Assembly: GCF_021654285.1 (NCBI RefSeq)
Contig: NZ_JAKFZS010000024.1
Coordinates: 31,534-95,533 of the forward strand
DNA from: Pseudoalteromonas luteoviolacea
Lineage (GTDB): Bacteria > Pseudomonadota > Gammaproteobacteria > Enterobacterales > Alteromonadaceae
Direction: 5' to 3'
DNA: 64,000 nucleotides
In this document: piece by piece, positions 16,841 to 25,774 of the stretch
Layout: each line of letters begins with the position of its first letter
Position numbering within the stretch: the first letter of the stretch is position 1
The notes under the pieces: model-generated
What the model saw: only the letters and a program-made list of their open reading frames with translations
Database searches by the model: none
Told to the model about the DNA's origin: nothing
Translations under genes and position numbers: made by a program

Positions 16841-18931
16841 TTAATCTAATCTTTTATTTTTACTGATCTTTTCTTGATGGCCTATGATGCGAATTGACCA
16901 GTTGTTTAAGCTGCCTGCTTGCTCATTATTATCCATAACGACATCCTCAATGCCATGGCGACCTGATAATTGAAAATTGCGATGCGCAGCGCTCATATCC
17001 GTCACATGCAACTTCCACTGACCATGTTCGGCATTGGCCTTCTCATTCCAGAACTTGTAGCTCAGCATCAAATGATCGTCATAGCCCTGCGTACTTTGCA
17101 TGCCATTAATGGCAGAGCTCAAAGCTTGACCGTTTAAATTACCAAAGGGCGACATTAAAATACTGCGGGTTCCACTGGGCGATTCCAGCTCTATTTTCAA
17201 ATCTGATATACGGCTGTGGGCAATATCTAACCTAACCTGCACCGCTTCAATAAACAGTTCATCATTTACAGTAATGACCGATGTCACCGCCTTTCCAGAA
17301 TCCGGTATTTTAATCTCTGATCCGTTCAAGGCTGAAGCGGCCCAACTCGATTCAACTAAGTCACTGGGTAAATTTTCGATGGTATATCGTCTAATTAATT
17401 CCACAGCCTTATCGACATCAATTAACCCAAATCCATAATGAGGGCTATACCAATGACCAGCAGCATTTTTAGACCAACCTTCTAATCCAACAATACCGTT
17501 AACCGAAATAGCACTCTGATTAGGGTCTATTCTTGTAGCTGTATTTGCTAATAAATGGCGTATATCACGAGATGATAACTGATGATTTTGCATATTCGCT
17601 GCTGACATTAACAAAGCAACCGCACCAGTTGCATTAGCAGCAGCTGAAGAAGTCCCATCTATTGCATAGCTAAAATCTGACTGTTCGGCGATATATGACA
17701 GCAGTGATCTACGACCTTGCACACTGCTAAATTGCTGATTTATTATTTGCATCAAAATCAACTGTTCAATCACTTGGTGTTCTTGAGCAGTTAATGTCGC
17801 TTCAATCGACTTAAACTCTGGTAATGTGTAGATCAGCCCTAAATCAATGCTTTTTGCGCCAGTTCGCTGCATATAAATTTGCTCAACATCAAGTAGCTTT
17901 AATAGTAGGCTACTATGAGTACATGAGATAAATGGCGCATTCCTTAGATCACCGATAAACATGCTAGGTTCTAGAAGGCCTTGTTTTTCCAAGTGTTCGC
18001 AGGTAAAGGTCGTTGAAAGATTTTTAACACCTGTGTTAAATGAATCTCCGCCTGGCGCTGAAATAAATACACTGCTGCCAGGTGTTGAATAAGACGTTCT
18101 TTCACCAAAAGCATTGACGGCGCCAATAACCATATTCCAATAGTTGGCATTTTCATGGTCTGAATTAGCATTTTGCCAAGGTAAAAAATAATTATCGTCA
18201 ATGGGTTTACTGTTTTTTGGATATTTTTTGACTCTATTGTCATTCGCATCAAGATAAAAAACACTGCTTTGTAAATACCCATTGCCCGCTGACTTTACAA
18301 ATAGCGCGCTCCGTTTGTCTGTTGGGTTTTCAAGAGAGACTTTTTTTAACACGGATTGCATTTCGATATAATTTAACTCAGGTGTGCTTAACGTATATGG
18401 CACACTATGTGACCATGCTAAACCATAACTTTGATTGAACACTTGAACATCGTATGAGCTTTCATGCAGACCATGACTTACCATAAAATCGTCTAAGTCA
18501 TTAATACCAGAAAACGAAACTATTTGACTCTGTGGCGCTACGCCACGAATTCCAATGTCATTTTCTGCAGCAGCGATAATTCCTGCCATCTTGGTACCAT
18601 GAGCGTCATTAGTAGCCGACGAATTAATATCACTAAAAATAATTAAGTTATCAACTAACTCTGGGTGTTTAACGTCAACACCAGAGTCGATGACTGCAAT
18701 TTTTATATCCTTTCCTTTATGTCCCCATATATGTGTTTGCCAAAGGTTTAAGTCGCTAGGTGAATTATTATATTGCGAGAAGTTTTGATTTAGTAAGTTC
18801 CATTGGTGTTTTAAAAGAGGGTCGCCTTTTGGATTAATCCAGCGATCCTTGTAATTCCTGTCGGTCATGGAGCTTGCATCAAATATACAAGATAGTGACA
18901 AGATAAAGGTTATAAATTTTAACGTTTTCAA
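16841..18931 (-). CDS. Secreted subtilisin-like serine protease (S8) with P domain
   Basis: 696 residues. A signal peptide covers ~1-22. The catalytic triad is Asp82 (AVIDSGVD), His111 (AHGTKMAG) and Ser427 (DGTSSAAA). A proprotein-convertase P/homoB domain occupies ~540-690 (IEAVQVRLDIAHSRISDLKI, then LSYKFWNEKANAEHGQW). The start is TTG, chosen because AGGAGG lies 8 bp upstream and the signal peptide follows directly. Compared with the paralogue at 44844 it carries ~70 extra residues just before the catalytic serine (~330-405). It probably degrades extracellular protein. The upstream neighbour is a trypsin-like protease gene, with a terminator between them. Confidence 0.92.
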   Translation of the reverse strand: MKTLKFITFILSLSCIFDASSMTDRNYKDRWINPKGDPLLKHQWNLLNQNFSQYNNSPSDLNLWQTHIWGHKGKDIKIAVIDSGVDVKHPELVDNLIIFSDINSSATNDAHGTKMAGIIAAAENDIGIRGVAPQSQIVSFSGINDLDDFMVSHGLHESSYDVQVFNQSYGLAWSHSVPYTLSTPELNYIEMQSVLKKVSLENPTDKRSALFVKSAGNGYLQSSVFYLDANDNRVKKYPKNSKPIDDNYFLPWQNANSDHENANYWNMVIGAVNAFGERTSYSTPGSSVFISAPGGDSFNTGVKNLSTTFTCEHLEKQGLLEPSMFIGDLRNAPFISCTHSSLLLKLLDVEQIYMQRTGAKSIDLGLIYTLPEFKSIEATLTAQEHQVIEQLILMQIINQQFSSVQGRRSLLSYIAEQSDFSYAIDGTSSAAANATGAVALLMSAANMQNHQLSSRDIRHLLANTATRIDPNQSAISVNGIVGLEGWSKNAAGHWYSPHYGFGLIDVDKAVELIRRYTIENLPSDLVESSWAASALNGSEIKIPDSGKAVTSVITVNDELFIEAVQVRLDIAHSRISDLKIELESPSGTRSILMSPFGNLNGQALSSAINGMQSTQGYDDHLMLSYKFWNEKANAEHGQWKLHVTDMSAAHRNFQLSGRHGIEDVVMDNNEQAGSLNNWSIRIIGHQEKISKNKRLD

Positions 18932-18965
18932 AACTAACCCTCCTATATTTTATATTGGTATAATT

Positions 18966-18990
18966 AAAAAGCCCCCATTTGGGGGCTGTT
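18966..18990 (-). terminator. Terminator of the trypsin-like protease gene
   Basis: On the minus strand AGCCCCC, AAAT loop, GGGGGCT then TTTTTAATTA: a compact GC stem and U-tract directly after the stop. Confidence 0.88.
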
Positions 18991-18992
18991 TG

Positions 18993-19760
18993 TTATTGAA
19001 TATATTGATTTAAGAATGCTTTTGAGGCGTTAGAATGAATATCGACCCAAAATGCACTACCGACAGAGCCACCACTGGTTACGCCTAAAATTCCCTGAGC
19101 AGCAAAAATAGGACCACCAGAGTCACCACCACCCGTTAAGGATGTACCTCTTGTCCAATCTTGATTTGAGCCACTGTTACCATCATGTCCGTACGCATAT
19201 ATCATTGCGCCATCAACATAGCTCACGGTAGCAATACCAAGGCGCTTTACGCCTGCACCTGTTTTCGTTACTTGGTTATTATTCCCAAAGCCAATGATTG
19301 CAGCCCTTTGTTGTGCTACTGCTCTGGCTGATTGCGGTGCTAATGCTCTGTAGCTTGAAGAAACAGGCGAATCAAACTTCAGAACAGCTAAGTCATATTG
19401 ATAAGTACCATGCCAATTTGAATCATTATAATTAGGGTGCACATAGACATTTGAAGGGCTTTGACCTTTAGCTTCCCCAGTTAATACTTCTATGTTATTT
19501 GGGTTATATTCTGACGAGGCAGCACAGTGGCCTGCCGTAAGAATAGTGTTTGAATCAACGAATGTACCTGTACAAATATAGCCATTAAATCCAAACATTA
19601 CTATTTCAGGGTACACGTTATTACTGATTTCAATACTATTAGTAATCAAACCGTCATAGATTGAATTAGTTTGAGCGTTGTTGTTAGATATATCTGCGCT
19701 TGCAACGCTACTAAATAGAATGGTGCTTGAAATTATTGAAGTTAAAATATTTCTTTTCAT
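18993..19760 (-). CDS. Secreted trypsin-like serine protease (S1)
   Basis: 255 residues with a signal peptide ending near VASA (~22). The S1 triad is complete: His78 in LTAGHCA, Asp123 in YDLAVL and Ser214 in GGGDSGGP. The activation region around YDGLITN replaces the usual IVGG, so zymogen processing may be unusual. It is probably exported and acts outside the cell or in the periplasm. The upstream region is very AT-rich. It has its own terminator, so it forms a single-gene transcript. Confidence 0.92.
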   Translation of the reverse strand: MKRNILTSIISSTILFSSVASADISNNNAQTNSIYDGLITNSIEISNNVYPEIVMFGFNGYICTGTFVDSNTILTAGHCAASSEYNPNNIEVLTGEAKGQSPSNVYVHPNYNDSNWHGTYQYDLAVLKFDSPVSSSYRALAPQSARAVAQQRAAIIGFGNNNQVTKTGAGVKRLGIATVSYVDGAMIYAYGHDGNSGSNQDWTRGTSLTGGGDSGGPIFAAQGILGVTSGGSVGSAFWVDIHSNASKAFLNQYIQ

Positions 19761-20202
19761 GTTGTATCCTTTTTTGTGTTTTGTATTAATTTAAATGAAG
19801 TTATTTTTAATTTTAAAGTTTTATTTTTTTAAAATTAAAATGTGTTTATAACCATTTATAAAATTATTTTTTTGCACATATAAAAGAACGAACAAAAAAA
19901 ATTAAAATAACAATCGGGGTTGAAAATGTTTTATTTTTGTGTTTTTTTTGTTTTTTTTATGTTGGTAAAGGTATGTAAAACAAAGGGAAAGGTTTGTTTT
20001 AAAAAATAATCAAAGAGGGCGGGGTAAATCGACCTCACTTTTATTAACTTTTAGCCTGACCAAGAGCAAAGTGCTTTTGGTGATAAGAGATTCAAGTGTA
20101 TGAAAATTAATTGATTGTTAGCCTTTTGGTCTAGTTGAGGTTGTCGCTCAATGTGTTTTTGATTAGGCTAGGGCAATCATATATACACTAATAAAAACAA
20201 TA
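19761..20202. other. AT-rich divergent intergenic region
   Basis: About 440 bp between the protease gene (minus) and the AraC gene (plus). It contains long A/T runs, including poly-T tracts near 19940-19960, and no credible ORF. Promoters for both genes must lie here, but no hexamer pair stands out. Confidence 0.6.
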
Positions 20203-20979
20203 ATGAGTGATATAAAGCAAAGGCGGGTAGATATCTCGTCTGGGCTAAATGCGTGTTTAACTTACTACCCTGCGAATAGCACGATGGCGATGCATGAGCA
20301 TGAGGGACATCAGTTGTCTATTGTGCTGTCAGGCGCTTTGGCTGAGTCTAGCAGCGGCGTGCAGCAGCAAGTGTACACACCTAGTCTTTGTACCAAGCCG
20401 GCTGAATTTGGCCATGCTAACCAATATGGCAAGCAGGGCACTCTGATATTTGCATTAAACTTTAGCAAACAAGCTTTTGATGAATATGCTGAGGGTGTTG
20501 CGCTAGATTGGCACTGGCAACCGCTCACAACCAAACCTTTACTGCAAATGATCAAGCAATCAGTCAAAGGGATAATGATAAATAATGATCCATTCCAACA
20601 GCAGTTTTTGTGGGATTTACTCGCCATTAGACAAGGTAGTACCGTCACAACTGAGCGGCAAAAAGTAGCTTGGCTATTAAAAGCTAAGCAGTCTATTGAA
20701 TGCTCCCCCGATAATCTTAATTTAACGCAACTGGCAGTAGAACTTGGTGTGCATCCTGTTTATTTCTCGCGAAGTTTTCATAAGCACTTTGGCTGTGCGC
20801 CCAGCTTATATCAACAGCGTTGCAAGGTCTCGCGCGCGATGCAGCTACTCTCAAAAAACAAAATGCTAGTAGAGGTGGCAAACGACAGCGGGTTTAGCGA
20901 TCAAAGCCATTTAACACGATTGTTTAAGCAAGAAATTGGCTTTACACCGCGCCAACTCAAGCAATTCATTACAGGTTAA
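20203..20979 (+). CDS. AraC-family transcriptional regulator
   Basis: 258 residues. The N-terminal half is cupin-like (MHEHEGHQLSIVLSG), a ligand-binding domain. The C-terminal ~100 residues hold two helix-turn-helix motifs (LTQLAVELGVHPVYFSRSF and VEVANDSGFSDQSHLTRLF) ending in the AraC hallmark GFTPRQLK. The serine hydrolase gene starts 67 bp downstream on the same strand, so it is a likely target or co-transcribed partner; that link is inference. Confidence 0.9.
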   Translation: MSDIKQRRVDISSGLNACLTYYPANSTMAMHEHEGHQLSIVLSGALAESSSGVQQQVYTPSLCTKPAEFGHANQYGKQGTLIFALNFSKQAFDEYAEGVALDWHWQPLTTKPLLQMIKQSVKGIMINNDPFQQQFLWDLLAIRQGSTVTTERQKVAWLLKAKQSIECSPDNLNLTQLAVELGVHPVYFSRSFHKHFGCAPSLYQQRCKVSRAMQLLSKNKMLVEVANDSGFSDQSHLTRLFKQEIGFTPRQLKQFITG

Positions 20980-21046
20980 ATCCATACAATAAAATAGCTT
21001 GGTGTGTGGCTATGCTATTGCTTATTTTTACAGTTAGGAGCCAGTT

Positions 21047-22582
21047 ATGGGCAAAAAAGTGCAGGCGATTTTATTTCTCTCTTTAATCGGTGTGAGTCAG
21101 CTAAGCTATGCGGTAACACCGCAACAGGCCGCTGCAAAATTAAAGCAATTTATCGAGGATGTGCCAGGTCTAGAACCAGGCTACGCCGTTGTTGCTGTGA
21201 CTAAAAATGAGGTGCTTTTAAATCATGTGCAGGGCATTCGCAATATCGATACTCAGTTGCCACTGACGCTGGATACACCCATATATATTGCCTCTCAAAC
21301 TAAAGCTTACATGGGACTACTTGCAGCGAAGTTAGATCAACAGGGCATACTTAAGCTGGATGATACAATTGCTAAGCACTGGCCGCATATAAAACTACCT
21401 GAAGGCGTTGACTCTAATCAATGGACGCTGAGTGATTTGCTTACGCATCAGTTTCCCGTCGAGGCTGAGCGCATTACAACACTAGAAGCTTATATGACGG
21501 AGGTCGATCATAAAGACTATCCAGCGTTATTGGCTAAACATAGCGTTAAGCGTGATGAAGGTTTCGACTACACCAATCTCGGCTATAACATTTATGGCGC
21601 TGTTTTACACAAGGTAACAGGTAAAGCATGGCAAGATTGGTTGCAGGATGAAATCTTTACACCCATGGCAATGGTAAACACGTCGGCCCGCACATCTGAC
21701 TTTTCAATGAAGCACTTATCTTGGAATCATATCTGGCAAGGCGAGGAGAAAGGTTGGCATATCGTGCCGCCAAAAACCGATGGAAAAATGCAATCTGCAG
21801 GTGGCTTAGTGGTATCACCCCGAGATATGGGTAAGTGGTTGCAGTTACAATTAAACCAAGAACTTGCGCGTAAATCAGGGTTTAGTGATGACATGATGAA
21901 GTTAGCTCATACATCAGTTGCTCAGCTTGACCCCACAGCAAGAAACCCTTACGAGCTTCCCTGTCATGGATATGCATTAGGCTGGACTGTGTGTGATATT
22001 GATGGTCATACCGTGTATACCCATGGTGGTGGCTATACAGGTGCACGCACTGTGATGGCCTTTTCGCCTGATTTAGGTGTGGGGATCGGTGTTTTTTCTA
22101 ATTCGGATAACATGACAGGTTGGCTGAGCAGAAAAACCATGGTGCAGTTTTTTCAGTATTTAACAGCACATGAAAGAGCCGATGAGATGGCTGAACAGCG
22201 TCAAGGTGATTACCCTGAGCGAGTGCAGTGGCTGTTAGATAGAAGGCAGCAAAGACAAGCTGATGGGATAAATGCGTTAGTAAAGCAGTCAGGTGTAGAT
22301 GATTACCAGCCTACCAAAGCTGAGTTGGTTAAGCTTGTTGGCAATTATCAAGGTGAAGACAAGTACAGTAAATTGGCCATATCCATGACTTCACACGGTG
22401 TTTTAACCGGGCAGATATACGATTATGAGTTTACTATTCAGCCTATATCTATGGACTTATTTGCAGAGCGAAGCAGTCCATTTAGCACGATAAGGCCGAT
22501 TAAGATTAAGTTTGATAACAACTCAAAACAAGTGAAGAGCTTGACTTGGTTTGGTACAGAGTATGTGAAAATTAGCGACTAA
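21047..22582 (+). CDS. Serine hydrolase of the beta-lactamase/DD-peptidase family
   Basis: 511 residues. A signal peptide covers ~1-22 (cut near SYA). Active-site motifs of the class C/serine beta-lactamase fold are visible: S83-Q-T-K86, Y175-T-N177 and a VYTHGGGYTG third motif. A ~150-residue C-terminal domain follows, as in esterase/peptidase members of the family. AGGAG precedes the ATG. It is likely periplasmic and could act as an esterase, D-amino-acid peptidase or beta-lactamase. It lies downstream of the AraC gene. Confidence 0.88.
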   Translation: MGKKVQAILFLSLIGVSQLSYAVTPQQAAAKLKQFIEDVPGLEPGYAVVAVTKNEVLLNHVQGIRNIDTQLPLTLDTPIYIASQTKAYMGLLAAKLDQQGILKLDDTIAKHWPHIKLPEGVDSNQWTLSDLLTHQFPVEAERITTLEAYMTEVDHKDYPALLAKHSVKRDEGFDYTNLGYNIYGAVLHKVTGKAWQDWLQDEIFTPMAMVNTSARTSDFSMKHLSWNHIWQGEEKGWHIVPPKTDGKMQSAGGLVVSPRDMGKWLQLQLNQELARKSGFSDDMMKLAHTSVAQLDPTARNPYELPCHGYALGWTVCDIDGHTVYTHGGGYTGARTVMAFSPDLGVGIGVFSNSDNMTGWLSRKTMVQFFQYLTAHERADEMAEQRQGDYPERVQWLLDRRQQRQADGINALVKQSGVDDYQPTKAELVKLVGNYQGEDKYSKLAISMTSHGVLTGQIYDYEFTIQPISMDLFAERSSPFSTIRPIKIKFDNNSKQVKSLTWFGTEYVKISD

Positions 22583-22661
22583 AACGCACCAAGCGGGTTA
22601 AGCGTGATGTGTTGGGCATAGCAATAAATCATTTGATGTGGTTATTGGGGTTGTAGTGGGG

Positions 22662-22776
22662 GTGGTTAAAATGGCTCATTTCACCTTGCGCAAAAGTAAT
22701 CTTGCTCTGCAAGATGTATTTTGCACGAACTCACCTTGCGCGAAGAGAATGTCCTCGCTGCGCTTGTGGTCATTAT
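22662..22776. repeat. Hairpin repeat family, copy 2
   Basis: Shares GGTTAAAATGGCTCATTTCA and the hairpin ATCTTGC-TCT-GCAAGAT with the copy at 12731, and extends further into a block with GAGAATGTCCTCGCTGCGCT. Its neighbour copy lies 148 bp downstream. Confidence 0.88.
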
Positions 22777-22808
22777 TACTTTTTTATTAAGACCAACTCA
22801 GTAGTGAA

Positions 22809-22923
22809 AGTGGTTAAAATAGCTCATTTCACCTTGCGCAAAAGTAATCTTGCTCCGCAAGATGTATTTTGCACGAACTCACCTTGCGCAAAGAGAATGT
22901 CCTCGCTGCGCTCGCAGTCATTA
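22809..22923. repeat. Hairpin repeat family, copy 3
   Basis: Near-identical to the copy at 22662 (same hairpin with TCC loop, same GAGAATGTCCTCGCTGCGCT tail). The two are direct repeats separated by ~30 bp of unique sequence. Confidence 0.88.
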
Positions 22924-22935
22924 ACCCTTTGCACT

Positions 22936-23250
22936 CTAATGCACAGTGATCGGGTGGTCATTGACGACTAAAGATTGGCCATTTTTTTGGGCGCGCAGAA
23001 AGCTGGATATTAACACGTCATTAGACAAAACATTGATGTCGTCAACTTCTTCAACCATGCAAAAAGTGATGGAGTCCCAGCCTAAATCTTTGATAAAGGT
23101 TTTAAGGTTGTTGATATTCTCTTTGTAATTTTTATCGGTCGTTAATAAGCCGATAGAGTGTTTGTTGCCAAGTTTGTATTTGTCTTGGTCTGTGGTCGAG
23201 CATTTTGCGTAACCGCTCAGTACATACACTGTATTTGTGCTTTCATTCAT
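22936..23250 (-). CDS. Hypothetical small protein
   Basis: 104 residues, soluble, no signal peptide or membrane span. Sequence texture (alternating charged and hydrophobic residues, YVLSGYAKCSTT at the N-terminus, one further Cys) looks like a real small globular protein. It resembles no family I can name. The 3' end lies only 13 bp from the hairpin repeat at 22809. There is no strong Shine-Dalgarno sequence. Confidence 0.55.
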   Translation of the reverse strand: MNESTNTVYVLSGYAKCSTTDQDKYKLGNKHSIGLLTTDKNYKENINNLKTFIKDLGWDSITFCMVEEVDDINVLSNDVLISSFLRAQKNGQSLVVNDHPITVH

Positions 23251-23507
23251 AGTTGTGACACCACTAAATTGTAGTTTTGTTCCAAGTGAATTTCTAATGC
23301 ATTTTTCAAACCAAACTTTCTAAGTTGCACAAGGTTACTTTGCTAGGCCTTGAAAGTAGTGGGTAAAATATTTTAATTCGAGGTGAGTGGCACCTAAGGT
23401 GTCAATTTTTTGCTAGATGTATTTTCTCTAGTAGAGGGGGCTGAGCAATTGCTCTTAAAGGCCAACGTTTACCTTGTGACCAATTGCTCTGGCGTCTTTG
23501 AAGTCAA

Positions 23508-24056
23508 CTATTCGCTGATGATTTTTGGGTTTTTTAAGCGCACTATCAGAGGTTTGATAGCAAAATGTGCGACCACCGATGCCAATACAAACACCACTAC
23601 GCCAACAAATGGGATCATCGGACCGGTAAAATAGGCACCGCCCAAAACATAGCCGACGATGGCTTCAATACGATATAAAGGCAAAAACAGCGCTATAAAA
23701 GTAATGACCAGCAATAAAGAGGCCGCAATGGAAGGGTAGCCTAGACTAAATATGGTCGATTGAATCAAACTTATCAGTAACATGCCGACAAAGCTGCGTG
23801 CGGCTACGGTGCGAAAAGCTAAGCGGCTCTGCTCATCTTCTATCTGATTACTTCTGTGTTCAATACTATAAGCGGTAAGCCACACTAACGTAGGTAATAT
23901 TAATAGTCCCCACCAATTGGATAAACCGGGCATGTCCTCTTGCGCTAAAAAGTGATGTGTAACAACACCGCCATTTAAGCTCTCCCAAGTGAGTAGGGCA
24001 ATTTGACATGCGACAACCGCGATCATTAAGTAGTTTCTTATTTTTTTGATATCCAA
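23508..24056 (-). CDS. Hypothetical inner membrane protein
   Basis: 182 residues with about five hydrophobic spans (roughly 8-25, 45-65, 87-108, 110-130, 132-168) and a basic C-terminus. No enzyme or transporter motif is recognised. It stands alone, with non-coding flanks on both sides. Confidence 0.65.
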   Translation of the reverse strand: MDIKKIRNYLMIAVVACQIALLTWESLNGGVVTHHFLAQEDMPGLSNWWGLLILPTLVWLTAYSIEHRSNQIEDEQSRLAFRTVAARSFVGMLLISLIQSTIFSLGYPSIAASLLLVITFIALFLPLYRIEAIVGYVLGGAYFTGPMIPFVGVVVFVLASVVAHFAIKPLIVRLKNPKIISE

Positions 24057-24571
24057 AATACAGTTCCTTATCTTGTAGAGTATGACCTTATTCAGTAATT
24101 AGCAAGCCACAAAATAAAAGCGTTATTTTTCAATGTTTTATTTGTTTTTAAATCAAGGTGAGGGAATTTTGATACTAATTATTAGTGATTTTAATGAATA
24201 AGTGGTGGTAATAAACAGTGGCCGTTGGCGCTGGTTCACGTAAGACCAGCTTGCAATAATATCCTCGCTTTTCGTGAGCTTGGCCATAGCATATCTGTTC
24301 ATGGTGTGAACTAAAGGCATGCTATTACAAAACCATGATTTTAGTTTTTTAGGGCGCTCCAGTTACTGTCATATTGGATGTTTGAGCATGTTATTTCTTA
24401 TTTATATGGGTATATGAGCGCTTTACTTTTGAGAAGTGTGCAGCGCGTTTCTGGCGTGATCGTATGACACTGTTGCTCAGTAATGTATGCTAAACTAAAT
24501 ACCGATTTAGTATGCTTAAGCTCATCTGTATTCACCCCAACTCTTATCTCAAAGACTCATACAACTGGCCG
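24057..24571. other. Non-coding gap
   Basis: About 515 bp with no supported ORF. A short inverted repeat GCTGGT/ACCAGC lies near 24230-24250. Nothing else was recognised. Confidence 0.5.
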
Positions 24572-25432
24572 TTACTTGTTATTACCAAGTGTTATCCATA
24601 GCTCTTTATCTTCAATTGGTGTCGACTGAGGCAAAAACGGATTATCTATGGTTAATATCGTTTTATTGTCCCACTTGCTCAGAGGAAACAAGTGCTTAGT
24701 TGTAGGGTGCGTTTGCATATATTCATCAAAGCTACCATCTTTGATTGCCAGCATTAAACCCGACTCCAGATCATCAATGAGCTGTGAATTGTCTTTATGG
24801 GTAAAAAAGTACATTGGGAAGTGATAGTGCAAAATCACATCATCAAATACCTGTAACTTAGGCATGATTTGCTTTCTGCTCTCTACTTCGGAGAAGGCCT
24901 CATTAATCCCTCTGGGAAAAGCTCTACACCTATCGACATAAACTTGCTTAAACATGTTTTCATAGACGACGTTGGTGATCACGCTAAGGCCAGCGGCTAG
25001 CATGATGTCTGTATCAGGCCAGTGCTGTCCCTGACATAAAGTGATATTTTTTAGCGATTTTAAAGACTTGATTTGAGAGAATAGCGGTTCTTTATCTTGA
25101 TGAATGGTAAAAACGCGATAGCCGAGTAGCCCTTTTATCAGTGGAATAGGCACCACCCCTAACTCAGACTCTCTTTGCTGATCGGTACCTGCCCAGTACA
25201 AGTCAATTAAACGATTAGACTGCAGTTCTAGTAGCGCTCTCTCTTGCACCATATAAGGTGCAAATTGAATTCTAATTGGTTTGTTGATTTTATCGAAAGC
25301 CAGCTCTATGAGCCCAACATAGTAATTGTGTGTACTATCATGCTCTGATTGACTGCCTCGAACGCGAATTGCCTCAGTGGCAATGGACGTGTGGCTTATA
25401 AGTAAAAGCCAAATAAGTATGAGCTTGTACAT
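24572..25432 (-). CDS. Periplasmic solute-binding-like protein (SBP family 3 type)
   Basis: 286 residues from the ATG at 25432, chosen because GAGAG lies ~6 bp upstream and a signal peptide (MYKLILIWLLLISHTSIA) follows at once; a longer frame upstream adds 22 unlikely residues. The mature protein starts IRVRGSQSE and shows the two-lobe pattern of bacterial extracellular solute-binding proteins (FAPYMVQERALLELQSNRLI, later DDLESGLMLAIKDGSFDEYM). No permease genes are nearby, so it is probably one of the orphan binding-like proteins common in Alteromonadales. The ligand is unknown. Confidence 0.75.
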   Translation of the reverse strand: MYKLILIWLLLISHTSIATEAIRVRGSQSEHDSTHNYYVGLIELAFDKINKPIRIQFAPYMVQERALLELQSNRLIDLYWAGTDQQRESELGVVPIPLIKGLLGYRVFTIHQDKEPLFSQIKSLKSLKNITLCQGQHWPDTDIMLAAGLSVITNVVYENMFKQVYVDRCRAFPRGINEAFSEVESRKQIMPKLQVFDDVILHYHFPMYFFTHKDNSQLIDDLESGLMLAIKDGSFDEYMQTHPTTKHLFPLSKWDNKTILTIDNPFLPQSTPIEDKELWITLGNNK

Positions 25433-25686
25433 TGGTCTCTCATCATTGTTGCCCAATACTACGAGCGTAGTGCATCTTTTGACATGCGTGGTGTTCATCT
25501 GGTTTTTTACTCTTGATCACGAGAGAGGGCTTTGACGATTCTTTGTTCATGCAATGTTAAAAAGGTGTGCGGACTCTGGATAAAGTCTTGGCCTGTTGTT
25601 AGAAAAGAGGTAGAGGCACTTTGGCCCCTAGTTAGTGGATGTGTTTATTGAGTAGATTGAAGACGTACAGGTAATTATGAATAAGC

Positions 25687-25705
25687 ACCCCGATTTAATC
25701 GGGGT
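25687..25705 (-). terminator. Hairpin terminator after the membrane serine hydrolase
   Basis: ACCCCGATT, one T, AATCGGGGT: a compact GC-rich inverted repeat 70 bp after the stop of the minus-strand gene at 25775. The plus side is followed by TTTTAA and the minus side by GCTTATT, so the U-tract is weak. Confidence 0.6.
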
Positions 25706-25774
25706 TTTAAGTAATTTGCTATTGTTGTCTATAGTCGTGATAAGTTGTAATTAGACACGCACTTACAGTGTTCG

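Noticed and set aside
22702..22971. 89-codon ORF with internal repeats
   Set aside because: It is a frame through the two direct hairpin repeats; the repeated LRKSNLAPQDVFCTNSPCA-like peptide only reflects the DNA repeat.
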